Assembly (NCBI GenBank): GCA_944324485.1
Contig: CALUWM010000008.1
Span: 1-64,000 of the forward strand
DNA length: 64,000 bases
DNA from: Candidatus Gastranaerophilales bacterium
Lineage (GTDB): Bacteria > Cyanobacteriota > Vampirovibrionia > Gastranaerophilales > Gastranaerophilaceae
Reading direction: 5' to 3'
Shown here: piece after piece, positions 8,829 to 17,509 of the stretch
How positions within the stretch are numbered: the stretch's first letter is position 1
How the letters are laid out: each line of letters starts with the position of its first letter
The notes under the pieces: model-generated
The model's database searches: none
What the model was told of the DNA's origin: nothing
Seen by the model: the letters and a program-made list of their open reading frames with translations, nothing else
Translations under genes and position numbers: made by a program

Positions 8829-10217
8829 ATGGCTTGTGAAGATAATCTTAGAAAATTCAGCCCCATTCAACTTTTAAATTTTTGTATTGGTTTTTTTGGT
8901 CTGCAATTTGCTTGGCAAATGAGAATAATTTTATCCGGACCTTTAACAGAATCTCTGGGTGCAAGTCCATTATTATATGGTTTAATTTGGCTTGCAGGAC
9001 CAGTAACAGGAATTGTAGTACAGCCAATAATAGGAGCTCTTTCAGATAACACATTTACTCGCTTCGGAAGAAGATTACCGTATCTGTTTTTTGGAGCACT
9101 ATTTGGTGCAATAGGATTAATATTACTTCCAAAAAGTGAAATTTTAAGCAATCTTTTCGGACAAAATCATCCTGAATTTTTAGCTCTTTTCATAGCGGCA
9201 ATTTTCATATGGGTAATAGACGCATGTGTTAACGCTGCGCAAGGTCCATACAGAGCTTTAATTCCTGATAATATTCAAAAAAATCAACACGCCATTGCAA
9301 ATTCATATCTTAGCTTTGCAATAGGCTTAGGCTCAGTTATTGCAGCAGGAACTGCACCATTTCTAAAATGGGCATTCAATTATCAAATGTCAGTGGATGC
9401 TCAATTTACAATGGCAGGCTTAGCATTTATTTTAGGAATGTTATGGACTTGCATAACTTTTAGAGAAAATAAAGTAAGCAAAGAATGCCTTGTTGAAAAA
9501 AAACTTGAAGCAAAGAAAACTGTTTCAAAACCTTTTATTGAAAATGTTAGAGAATTTTTATCCGCTTCACCTGAGGTTGGAAAAATTTGCATGGTTCAAT
9601 TTTTTGCTTGGATTGGCATAATGAGCCTTATGATATTTTTCACACAATATGTTGTCCATATATTATATGGCATACCAAACACAACAGAATTAGCAGATAA
9701 TATAGTTGATTCATTCGGTCTAAAGCAAACTGAAGCACAGAATTTTGCATCTGTATGTTTTGCATTTTTCAACTTAATTTGTTTTATTATAGCAATTCCA
9801 ATAGCTAAAATGGCAGAAATAAGAGGCAATAAAAGAGTTCATGCTGGCTCCTTATTCCTAATGGCTCTAGCTTATATTTTGATGGCATTTATGCCAAACA
9901 AAGTTACAATATTTGCAGCAATGGGACTTGCAGGAATTGGTTGGGCTTCAACCCTTTCTCTTCCTTTTGCAATGCTATCAAAACATATAAAAGAAGGTAC
10001 TGAAGGTTCTGCAATGGGCATATTTAACATATTTATATCAGCCCCTCAAGTTCTTGTTTGTACTCTTTTAGCTTGGTTTATCAATATTTCGACATATAAA
10101 AATGCAAGCGGATATGAAAATAACCATTGGGATTATGCTTTTATGTTTGGTGCAATAATGTTAATAATAGCAGCAGTAGTTACCCTTTCAGTTAAAGAAG
10201 CAGAAGATATAGAATAA
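8829..10217 (+). CDS. MFS transporter, SLC45/sucrose-type sugar symporter family
   Basis: About 462 residues and 12 membrane helices. The N-terminal pattern GLQFAWQMRIILSGPLTESLGA followed by GALSDNTFTRFGRRLP (the MFS loop 2-3 motif) is typical of SLC45-like and GPH-related sugar/proton symporters. A GAGGAG ribosome site precedes the ATG at 8829; the earlier in-frame ATGs lack one. It diverges from spoIID with only 69 bases between them, so promoters for both must lie there. Substrate is probably a disaccharide, but it cannot be read from sequence. A strong terminator follows the stop. Confidence 0.88.
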   Translation: MACEDNLRKFSPIQLLNFCIGFFGLQFAWQMRIILSGPLTESLGASPLLYGLIWLAGPVTGIVVQPIIGALSDNTFTRFGRRLPYLFFGALFGAIGLILLPKSEILSNLFGQNHPEFLALFIAAIFIWVIDACVNAAQGPYRALIPDNIQKNQHAIANSYLSFAIGLGSVIAAGTAPFLKWAFNYQMSVDAQFTMAGLAFILGMLWTCITFRENKVSKECLVEKKLEAKKTVSKPFIENVREFLSASPEVGKICMVQFFAWIGIMSLMIFFTQYVVHILYGIPNTTELADNIVDSFGLKQTEAQNFASVCFAFFNLICFIIAIPIAKMAEIRGNKRVHAGSLFLMALAYILMAFMPNKVTIFAAMGLAGIGWASTLSLPFAMLSKHIKEGTEGSAMGIFNIFISAPQVLVCTLLAWFINISTYKNASGYENNHWDYAFMFGAIMLIIAAVVTLSVKEAEDIE

Positions 10218-10243
10218 AAAAAGCCCGCCAAGCGGGCTTTTTA
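10216..10243. terminator. Bidirectional intrinsic terminator
   Basis: An 8-bp stem AAGCCCGC/GCGGGCTT with a CAA loop, flanked by A-run and T-run, immediately follows the MFS stop codon. It also touches the last codons of the convergent minus-strand CaCA gene, which ends at 10241, so it can serve both genes. Confidence 0.88.
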
Positions 10244-11266
10244 ATTTATAAGATAAAATAAATAACAAAGATAAAATGCGCCACACAAAAGCAAAGAAAA
10301 CATATTAACTTTTTTATTTAAAATTATATTAAACATAAACAGTAATACACAAAAAATCACCAAAAAAGCATTTACCAAAATCAAAGAACTTGGTTTCCAA
10401 CTTGTAAACATAATTCCAATCGAAGCAGTAATTGTAGCTTGAAAAATAGTCCCGCCCAATATATTAGAAATTGCAAGATCATCTTTAGAAGAATTTACCC
10501 AAATTATACTATTTACACATTCCGGTAATTCAGTTGCAAAAGGAGTAATTATTAAGCTCAAAATCAATGGACTTATATTTAAAGCATTTGAAAAGGTTTC
10601 AATTTCTCTAACAAAAAAGTGAGAAAATACAACAAGAGCTATAAGAGAAAGAAAAATCTGCAATAAAATTGCAAACATAGTTACTTTTTTAAATAGAAAA
10701 GATAATTTTAAAATAATTAATTTCTCCAATTCTTGCACTGTATAATTTTGTTTAGATTTTATAATTGTTCTGTAAACAAAAACAAAATAAAGAATTAAAA
10801 GATAAAAAACCACAAGATGTTTAAAACTATCATTTAAAAAAACACATAAAATTGCAGGTAAATATCCTAAAATAAAATATCTGCAATCCCTTAATATATT
10901 CTTATAGTCGAGATTTAGGGAAGTTAATTCTCTTCTTTTAAATATTTTTAAAAATAAAATACTAAAACCCAAAACAAATAAAGCAAATGTATTTAACATA
11001 AAAGGAGAACCAATTATTGCACCTGTTGCAACATTTTGACCAATATCAACATTTGTTTTAAATATTAATGCACCAAATATTGCAACTAAAGGAACAATTG
11101 TCTCCGGCAATGACGTACCAACAACAGCCAAAATTGAACCTACGGCGCCATTTGAAAATTTCAGTTTAGCCCCTAAATGTTCTATTGCATTCGTAAAAAA
11201 CTTGCAAGTATATATTATACCAATTATATAAAATAAAGCTAAAAAACTATGTAACAAAAAAAACAT
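10241..11266 (-). CDS. CaCA family Na+/Ca2+ exchanger-like membrane protein
   Basis: A 341-residue membrane protein with about 10-11 helices and the two inverted alpha repeats of cation/calcium exchangers: GSILAVVGTSLPET near residue 44 and SLIITPFATELPE near 239. The acidic residues in GTSLPE and ATELPE are the usual ion ligands. It exports Ca2+ or another cation against Na+ or H+. The middle loop (about 95-185) is basic and unusual. It is divergent from the nrnA operon, 19 bases apart between start codons, so promoter elements must overlap coding sequence. Confidence 0.88.
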   Translation of the reverse strand: MFFLLHSFLALFYIIGIIYTCKFFTNAIEHLGAKLKFSNGAVGSILAVVGTSLPETIVPLVAIFGALIFKTNVDIGQNVATGAIIGSPFMLNTFALFVLGFSILFLKIFKRRELTSLNLDYKNILRDCRYFILGYLPAILCVFLNDSFKHLVVFYLLILYFVFVYRTIIKSKQNYTVQELEKLIILKLSFLFKKVTMFAILLQIFLSLIALVVFSHFFVREIETFSNALNISPLILSLIITPFATELPECVNSIIWVNSSKDDLAISNILGGTIFQATITASIGIMFTSWKPSSLILVNAFLVIFCVLLFMFNIILNKKVNMFSLLLCGAFYLCYLFYLIN

Positions 11267-11285
11267 TTATTTTCCTTTTATTTTT

Positions 11286-12260
11286 ATGATATCCTATATG
11301 CAAATGGAAAAAGAAATTTTAAATTTAATCAAAACCTCTTTACGGATATTAATCATAACACATGTTAACCCTGATGGCGATACTTTAGGTACAGCAAGTG
11401 CACTAAAATCATATATAGGGGAAAAAGCTGATATACTTATTCAAGTTAATGACAAATCCTTATACCCAAAAATGTACGAATTCTTGCCTCATATTAATTC
11501 TGCTCTTAACTTTTCAAACGTAAAAAACGAATATGATTTAGCAATCGCAGTTGATGTTGCATCAATAGACAGAATGATAGGAAATGCAAGAAAAATCTTT
11601 GAAAATGCTAAAAATACAATAGTAATCGACCACCACAAAACAAACAAAGGATATGGTAAAATAAACTACATAAAAGGCAGTCTTTCATCAGCATCAGAAG
11701 TTTTATACGACCTTTTTTACCAAGAAAAAAAAGAAATCACGGAAGAAATGGCAAAAGGTCTATATTGCGGGATATTAACCGATACAGGATGTTTTAAATA
11801 CGAAAACACTACTCCAAAAACCTTTAAAATAGCATCTGAACTTGCAAATTGCAACATAAATACATCAGAAATCGCAGATTTTTGCTATTCGAACAAACCA
11901 AAAAATCTAATACTTTTTCAAAATTACCTTGTTTCAAATGCTAAATTTCGCTTAAATGACAAAATAGCATATACTTTAATCACTAAAGAAATAATTTCTA
12001 AATTTCAAGCAACTGATGAATTCACAGAAGGTATTTGCGAAACACTACGTTCAATAGCAGGAGTCGAAATTGCTTTTGTTTTAAAAGAAACAGATTTAGG
12101 AATAAAAGTTTCAATCAGATCAAAAAATCTTGATGCTACAAAGATTACAGATAAATTCAACGGCGGAGGACACAGACGTGCAGCAGGCTGCACAATCAAA
12201 CTCAAAAATATAAATGAAGCGCTTGAAAAACTTATAAAACAAGCAGAAACACTGTTATGA
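11286..12260 (+). CDS. nrnA: DHH/DHHA1 phosphoesterase, NrnA-like oligoribonuclease/pAp phosphatase
   Basis: 324 residues. Domain DHH: THVNPDGDTLGTASAL near residue 23, AVDVASIDR near 95 and the metal motif VIDHHKT near 117. Domain DHHA1 at the C-terminus has the substrate motif GGGHRRAAG near 295. The family degrades short RNA oligomers (nanoRNA), pAp or cyclic-dinucleotide products such as pApA; which one is not fixed by sequence. Three nearby ATGs (11286, 11298, 11304) are possible and none has a strong ribosome site. Its last codons overlap yihY by 4 bases. First gene of a long plus-strand operon. Confidence 0.9.
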   Translation: MISYMQMEKEILNLIKTSLRILIITHVNPDGDTLGTASALKSYIGEKADILIQVNDKSLYPKMYEFLPHINSALNFSNVKNEYDLAIAVDVASIDRMIGNARKIFENAKNTIVIDHHKTNKGYGKINYIKGSLSSASEVLYDLFYQEKKEITEEMAKGLYCGILTDTGCFKYENTTPKTFKIASELANCNINTSEIADFCYSNKPKNLILFQNYLVSNAKFRLNDKIAYTLITKEIISKFQATDEFTEGICETLRSIAGVEIAFVLKETDLGIKVSIRSKNLDATKITDKFNGGGHRRAAGCTIKLKNINEALEKLIKQAETLL

Positions 12261-13144
12261 TTAAGAAAATATACGAAATACTCAAAGAATATTTGCAAAA
12301 CCTTATAAAATCTATAATAAGGGATGATTACGCAAATGCTGCGGGCGAAATGGCATATATGACAGCATTGGGAATATTCCCTTTTATGTTATTTACAATG
12401 GCGGTTTTTGGTTGGCTTGGAAAAAAAATTTTTATTAATAAAATTATTTTCGGACTTTCAACAATAGCCCCACAAGGTGTAATCGACCTAATAAACAACG
12501 TTTTAGCAGAAGTTGTCCTTTTTCAAAGTGGCAAAATAATGGCAATAGTTGGATTTTTTATGACGCTATTTTTAACATCAAACGCAATAGCAGTAATCAT
12601 AAAAGGCTTAAACAGGGCAAATAATGTTACAGAAAACAGAAGTTTTATAAAAGTAAGAGCTTTAGCCGTTTTAATGGTTTTTGTTAATACTTTTTTTCTT
12701 TTTATAAGCATTAATTTAATTGTCTTAGGCAAAGTTATTTTAAATTTTATAGGAATTTATCTCTCTATCCCTCAGCACATTATAGATACAATACTAATAA
12801 CACGTTGGCCTATTGCGTTTTTAATGTTATTCTTACTTTCGTCAATTAACTACTATGTCCTTCCTGCAAGAGATTTCAGTGCAAAAAGAAAAAGTGTTAT
12901 ACCGGGAGCGCTTTTCTTCTGTGTATTTTGGTTGCTTGGTTCTTGGGCATTTTCACTATACGTCAACGCTTTAGGTACATACAACAAAGTATATGGAACC
13001 ATAGGAACATTTGCAATTTTAATGGTTTGGCTATATTATTCATCAATTATCCTATTAATAGGAGGACAAGTTAATAACCAAACTTTAAGAAAACTAATAA
13101 TTTTAGATAAGAAAAAACAAAAAAATGAAAAAACTTCTGGTTAA
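12257..13144 (+). CDS. YihY/virulence factor BrkB family membrane protein
   Basis: 295 residues with about six membrane helices. The family features ANAAGEMAYMTALGIFPFMLF near residue 27 and a C-terminal GTIGTFAILMVWLYYSSIILLIGGQVN helix pair are clear. Members are predicted inner-membrane transport proteins; the old name ribonuclease BN was an error. The start overlaps nrnA by 4 bases (ATGA) and its end overlaps the GH3 gene by 20 bases, indicating coupled translation. The basic tail after residue 280 is cytoplasmic. Confidence 0.88.
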   Translation: MIKKIYEILKEYLQNLIKSIIRDDYANAAGEMAYMTALGIFPFMLFTMAVFGWLGKKIFINKIIFGLSTIAPQGVIDLINNVLAEVVLFQSGKIMAIVGFFMTLFLTSNAIAVIIKGLNRANNVTENRSFIKVRALAVLMVFVNTFFLFISINLIVLGKVILNFIGIYLSIPQHIIDTILITRWPIAFLMLFLLSSINYYVLPARDFSAKRKSVIPGALFFCVFWLLGSWAFSLYVNALGTYNKVYGTIGTFAILMVWLYYSSIILLIGGQVNNQTLRKLIILDKKKQKNEKTSG

Positions 13145-14189
13145 TTTTCTAATATTTGCATATATTTGCTGTATTTTTAGCTATACAAGCCATGCTCAAA
13201 CTCTTGATGAAAAAATAGGGCAGATGATTATTGTAGGCTTCAAAGGAAATAGCATAAATTCATCAGGCTTTAAAAAAATTGAAAAACAAATTAAAAACAA
13301 AGAAATCTCAGGTGTCATTTTATTCTCAAAAAACATTAAAACTAAAAATGATTTAATTCTAATGATAGAAAAATTACAATCACTCTCTGAGCTTCCTGTA
13401 TTCATTTCTATTGACAATGAAGGCGGTCAAATTCAAAGATTTGATTTTATCAATTTTAAATCAGCAAAAGAAATTTCAAATCTATCAGAAAATGATGCAA
13501 GAAAAGAATATTCAAAAATGGCAGATGTTTTAAAAAAAATTGGAATTAATTTCAATTTTGCTCCTTGTGTTGATTTGGCTATAAACCCTAATTCAATAAT
13601 TGAAAAAAAAGAAAGAAGCTACGGAGCTGACACAAAAAATGTTACAAAATATGCTTCAATAATGATAGAAGAACATAACAAAAAAAACATAATAACCTCT
13701 ATTAAACATTTTCCAGGACACGGAAGTGCATCCAAAGATACTCATAAAGGTATCGTAGATAATACAAATTACTTTGACAAAAAAGAGCTTGAGCCATATA
13801 AAAATTTAAAAAAATATGACAACTTAAACACAGTAATGGTTTCACATATTTTCAATTCTGATATAGATGAAAATTATCCTGCAAGTTTGTCTGAAAAAAC
13901 AATTAATTTATTAAAAAATGATATAGGTTTTAAAGGAATTATAGTTTCAGATGATTATGATATGGGCGCAATTAGAAAAAACTACACTCTTAGGGAAATT
14001 GTTATAAATTCAATAAATTCAGGAATAGATATAATGCTCTTTTCAAATAACATAGAAAAAAACGATTCCTCAACAGCAAAAAAAATTCATAAAATCATTA
14101 AAGAAGAAATCAAAAAAGGTAACATTAAAGAGGAAAATATCAACAATTCATATAAAAAAATAATCGAATTAAAAAGAAAATTAAAATAA
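13125..14189 (+). CDS. Glycoside hydrolase family 3, NagZ-like beta-N-acetylhexosaminidase
   Basis: 354 residues with a probable signal or lipid-type N-terminus (KKLLVNFLIFAYICCIFSY). GH3 motifs: SIDNEGGQIQRF near residue 97, the NagZ-type catalytic loop KHFPGHGSASKDTHKG near 190 and nucleophile strand IVSDDYDMGA near 273. NagZ enzymes remove GlcNAc from muropeptides. The single-domain length and KH(F/S)xxxG(H)G loop fit NagZ better than two-domain beta-glucosidases. Export suggests it acts outside the membrane, as in Gram-positive NagZ. It overlaps yihY by 20 bases. Confidence 0.88.
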   Translation: MKKLLVNFLIFAYICCIFSYTSHAQTLDEKIGQMIIVGFKGNSINSSGFKKIEKQIKNKEISGVILFSKNIKTKNDLILMIEKLQSLSELPVFISIDNEGGQIQRFDFINFKSAKEISNLSENDARKEYSKMADVLKKIGINFNFAPCVDLAINPNSIIEKKERSYGADTKNVTKYASIMIEEHNKKNIITSIKHFPGHGSASKDTHKGIVDNTNYFDKKELEPYKNLKKYDNLNTVMVSHIFNSDIDENYPASLSEKTINLLKNDIGFKGIIVSDDYDMGAIRKNYTLREIVINSINSGIDIMLFSNNIEKNDSSTAKKIHKIIKEEIKKGNIKEENINNSYKKIIELKRKLK

Positions 14190-14228
14190 AGTATGGTGCT
14201 ATTTTTCAACTTGTAGTAAAATTGTCAT

Positions 14229-15065
14229 ATGTTAGATAAAAATGCAAAATATGAAATATTGTCATTTTCCATTGGGGATACAAAAGCCGGCACCAAAATG
14301 GGTAAAATGCAAATAAAAAATCTTTCCGACTCATCAATACTAAATTGCGTACTTTGGGAAGAAACACTAAATAGAACTCCTGATATTGCAACAAGAACAG
14401 GGAACATTATAAAAATAATTACAGCAAGCTACAATGAAAAATACAATAATTGTCTTTTAAATAATTTTGAAGTTCTTGAAACCGCAAGTTTAGGAATAGA
14501 TGAAGAAAAACGAGAAGAACTATACAATAAAATTATAGAATTTGTAAATTCATTTAAAAAAGAAGACTTAAAAGATTTCATTTTAACATTTCTGAATGAA
14601 AACAAAGAAAAATTCATAGTAGCACCTGCTGCAAAGCAAATGCACCATAATTACATAGGTGGACTTGTAGTTCATACCTTGGAATGTCTTGAATTTGCTC
14701 AAGTTGTTCTTTCAAAAGTAAAAAAATATATTAATCGTGATGAAGTCCTTGCAGCATGCATATTACATGATATAGGTAAAATTTACGAATATGAAATCAA
14801 TCTTGAATCAGGCATAATTGAATATAACGAGCAATTTAAAAAAGATTGGATAACTCATTCTCAATTCGGATTTTCTCTTTGCATGTCCAAAGGATATTTA
14901 AATATAGCCAAAATGATAGCTGCACACCATGGAAGAGCTGAATGGGGAGCTATGATTGACTTAAACGAAAGAGATTTAGAACCTTTTTATTATATAATTC
15001 ATCATATTGATGATTTAAGTGCTAAATTCGGTGCAACAAACGTCAGTGAAATAAATAAATTATAA
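14229..15065 (+). CDS. yhaM: 3'-5' exoribonuclease YhaM family (OB-fold plus HD domain)
   Basis: 278 residues. Residues 1-90 form an OB-fold nucleic-acid binding domain. The HD phosphohydrolase domain from about 130 has HHNYIGGLVVHTLECLEFA and the metal pair ILHDIGKIYEYE near 180, then IAAHHGRAEWG near 237 and the late histidines YYIIHHIDDLSAKFG. YhaM degrades short single-stranded RNA. Together with the NrnA-like gene earlier in the cluster it could form an RNA end-degradation pair. A TAAAAT box at 14217 lies too close to be the promoter for this ATG unless the message is almost leaderless. Confidence 0.88.
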   Translation: MLDKNAKYEILSFSIGDTKAGTKMGKMQIKNLSDSSILNCVLWEETLNRTPDIATRTGNIIKIITASYNEKYNNCLLNNFEVLETASLGIDEEKREELYNKIIEFVNSFKKEDLKDFILTFLNENKEKFIVAPAAKQMHHNYIGGLVVHTLECLEFAQVVLSKVKKYINRDEVLAACILHDIGKIYEYEINLESGIIEYNEQFKKDWITHSQFGFSLCMSKGYLNIAKMIAAHHGRAEWGAMIDLNERDLEPFYYIIHHIDDLSAKFGATNVSEINKL

Positions 15066-15080
15066 ATAAGGATAGGAATT

Positions 15081-15770
15081 ATGAAATTTTTTCAAATTTT
15101 GTTTTTGAGCATATGTTTATTATTTTCCTTAAAGGCAAATGCTGCTCATCAACTTTATGCAGATATAGATGGCATTAAAATTCCATATGGCACAAAATTA
15201 GAACTTTCTATGGCCGAAAACTTAACAACCAAAGAAATAGTACAAGGAGATATGTTCCAAGCATATTTAACAAAAGACATATATGTAAACAACAAGCTTA
15301 TACTTCCTTCGAGAACAGTTTTTAGAGGCCGAGTAACAGATATTAAATATTCAAAATGCTTGTCTCGACCTGCATCTTTATATTTAAACTTAGACCATCT
15401 TGTAACAAAAACAGGTGCTCAGCTTCCTATAAACTCTGGCATTGCAAGTCATTTTGAATATATATTAAAACCTGACGGAGCACTCACTACTAACGGTAAT
15501 TATTTTAAAGCTGTTGGCAAAGATGCCAAAAAAGCAGCACAAATTGTCCCAAAAACAATAAAATGGGGTGCAACAGCAGGAGATGACCTTTTTAAGGGAG
15601 CAAAGATAATTTTTGTACCTGTTGCAGCAACAGGCGGAGTTGTTGCATGTGCATGCTCTACTGTATATAATACAATAGCTAATTTATTCAGACATGGAGA
15701 TGAGATAGTTATTAAAAAAGGTACAAATTTTGACATAATTCTTTTATCAACATTGGAAATACCTTCATAA
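15081..15770 (+). CDS. Secreted hypothetical protein sharing the C-terminal domain of the SLH surface protein
   Basis: 229 residues with signal peptide MKFFQILFLSICLLFSLKANA. The mature protein lines up with the C-terminal part of the SLH protein at 55304: LELSM, then GDMFQAYL, an I.VN....P..T.FRGRVTDI strand pair, L.L..L.....AQLP, a small-residue helical stretch (about 135-200), then GDEI and a final hydrophobic strand. The function of this domain is unknown to me. It is followed with a 1-base gap by pncC and preceded 15 bases away by yhaM, so it is part of the operon. A beta-sandwich surface or periplasmic protein is a fair guess. Confidence 0.75.
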   Translation: MKFFQILFLSICLLFSLKANAAHQLYADIDGIKIPYGTKLELSMAENLTTKEIVQGDMFQAYLTKDIYVNNKLILPSRTVFRGRVTDIKYSKCLSRPASLYLNLDHLVTKTGAQLPINSGIASHFEYILKPDGALTTNGNYFKAVGKDAKKAAQIVPKTIKWGATAGDDLFKGAKIIFVPVAATGGVVACACSTVYNTIANLFRHGDEIVIKKGTNFDIILLSTLEIPS

Positions 15771-15771
15771 T

Positions 15772-16266
15772 ATGAAAAAATATGAGCTTCTAGAAAAAAT
15801 CAAAAAAATCTTAACCGAAAATCATCTGTCTCTATCTTCAGCAGAAAGCTGCACAGGTGGGCTTATAAGTTCATATTTAACAGATATCTCAGGAGCAAGC
15901 GAGTTTATATTTCAAAATTTTGTAACATATTCAAATGATGCTAAAACTAAATTTTTAAATGTCAAAAAAGAAACACTTGAAACATTTGGCGCAGTTAGTG
16001 AACAAACAGCTTATGAAATGTCTGTTGGTCTTTTAAATTATGCTGATTGTTCTATCGCAACAACAGGTATTTTAGGTCCAACCGGAGGAAATGAAGAAAA
16101 ACCAATAGGGCTTGTCTATATATCCTTTGGCTATAAAGACAAAATAAAAGTAATAAAATACATTTCAAAAAAAGCATTCACCAAAGATAGACATAAAATA
16201 AAGAAAGACATAGTCAAATTTGCTTTAAATGAACTTTTTTTATTTTTAAAAAATACTCTTAATTAA
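15772..16266 (+). CDS. pncC: CinA family nicotinamide-nucleotide amidohydrolase
   Basis: 164 residues, the stand-alone CinA C-terminal domain. It has the catalytic SAESCTGGLISSYLTD signature at about 24-39 with the active serine in AESCTGG, then GASEFI, NDAKTKFLNV, GAVSEQTAYEMS and the TTGILGPTGG...KPIGLVYI loop. It removes ammonia from nicotinamide mononucleotide, giving nicotinate mononucleotide for NAD recycling. The N-terminal MoCF domain of full-length CinA is absent. Cytoplasmic; one base after the preceding stop. Confidence 0.92.
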   Translation: MKKYELLEKIKKILTENHLSLSSAESCTGGLISSYLTDISGASEFIFQNFVTYSNDAKTKFLNVKKETLETFGAVSEQTAYEMSVGLLNYADCSIATTGILGPTGGNEEKPIGLVYISFGYKDKIKVIKYISKKAFTKDRHKIKKDIVKFALNELFLFLKNTLN

Positions 16267-16319
16267 GTATATATATTATTTTGCATATTAAATATAATGA
16301 AAACGGGCAAGGAGTCGAT

Positions 16320-17507
16320 ATGCTTAACGTTATTATTATAGACAAAAATAAAAATAGTAAAGATTTTCTTGAGAATTTTTTAAATAAATATGAAAATACT
16401 CAAATTAAAAATTCTTTTGACAATTTAAATTCGATAGAAATAACTAAAGAAAACTTAGATGATATTGATTTAATTATATTTGACATAGACTCAAACAACG
16501 CAGATGAATCATTGAAATCAATTAAAAAAATTAAAGATAAATTTAAAAATATCAGCTTTATTGCCCTTTCTTATGAAATAAATTCAGAACTTGTTACAAA
16601 AACACTAAAGGAAGGTATTAGAGATTTTTTATTAAAACCTTTGATACCAGCAATTTTTGAAGCAACAATTAAAAAAATTGAAAATGAAAAAAATGACATC
16701 AAAGAAGCAAATTCTACAATAATAAATATCTTTTCTCAAAAAGGTGGGGTAGGAAAAACTTCATTAGCAATCAACTTGGCATATCAAATATCAACAAAAA
16801 CTTCACAAAAAGTATGTATTTTAGATTTTAGCTTTAATTCTGAAGATATTTGTACTTTCTTAAACATAAAACCAAAATTTAACATTGATTTTATAGTAAA
16901 CAACATTGAAACTTCTGATGAAAAACTTTTACTTTCATTAATGGACAAATACCAAAATACTAATTTATACGTATTTTCTCCTCAAAAAGATATTAATATA
17001 GGCTATAAATACACTCCTCAAAAAATAATTAAAATTATTAACTCTCTAAAAAATATATTTCCATATATTGTTATCGATTCACCAAATATAATAGACGAAA
17101 CAACAATGGCAATTTTAAATAATTCAAATGTAACATTATTAATTGGCATGCTAAATATGGCTTCTGTCAGAAATTTACAAAAATGCTATGAATTATTTGA
17201 CAATATAGGCTATAAAAATGATAAAATAAAGCTAATTATAAACAGATACATTGAAAAATCCGATATAACAATAAAAGATTTAGAAGACACAATTAAAAAA
17301 AAGGTATATTTCAAAATTCCAAACAACTATCTGACACTAATTGATGCAATAAATCTTGGAAAACCCGTAGAAGAAACAAATCCACAATCAAACATAGCAA
17401 AAGCATACGGTTTGTTGTCACAAGAACTTATTAATACAGATTTTTCAAATACGGAGAAATTATATAATCATGGAGTGTTTAACCTACTTAGAAGGATGGG
17501 GGAATAA
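16320..17507 (+). CDS. CpaE/TadZ-like receiver plus MinD/ParA-type ATPase
   Basis: 395 residues. An AAGGAG site 5 bases upstream supports the ATG at 16320 over an earlier one at 16281. Residues 1-125 are a response-regulator-like receiver (VIIIDKNKNS, Asp55 in LIIFDID, Lys107 in LLKPL). From about 133 follows a ParA/MinD ATPase with deviant Walker A KGGVGKTS at 141-148. In Tad pili, CpaE/TadZ places the secretion machine at a cell pole. The next gene is CpaF-like, as in tad loci, but no pilin, prepilin peptidase, TadB/C or secretin gene lies in the window. Confidence 0.85.
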   Translation: MLNVIIIDKNKNSKDFLENFLNKYENTQIKNSFDNLNSIEITKENLDDIDLIIFDIDSNNADESLKSIKKIKDKFKNISFIALSYEINSELVTKTLKEGIRDFLLKPLIPAIFEATIKKIENEKNDIKEANSTIINIFSQKGGVGKTSLAINLAYQISTKTSQKVCILDFSFNSEDICTFLNIKPKFNIDFIVNNIETSDEKLLLSLMDKYQNTNLYVFSPQKDINIGYKYTPQKIIKIINSLKNIFPYIVIDSPNIIDETTMAILNNSNVTLLIGMLNMASVRNLQKCYELFDNIGYKNDKIKLIINRYIEKSDITIKDLEDTIKKKVYFKIPNNYLTLIDAINLGKPVEETNPQSNIAKAYGLLSQELINTDFSNTEKLYNHGVFNLLRRMGE

Positions 17508-17509
17508 AA

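Noticed and set aside
7077-8870. Longer start (8870) for the SpoIID protein
   Set aside because: It would add 37 residues before a perfect signal peptide and overlap the divergent MFS gene.
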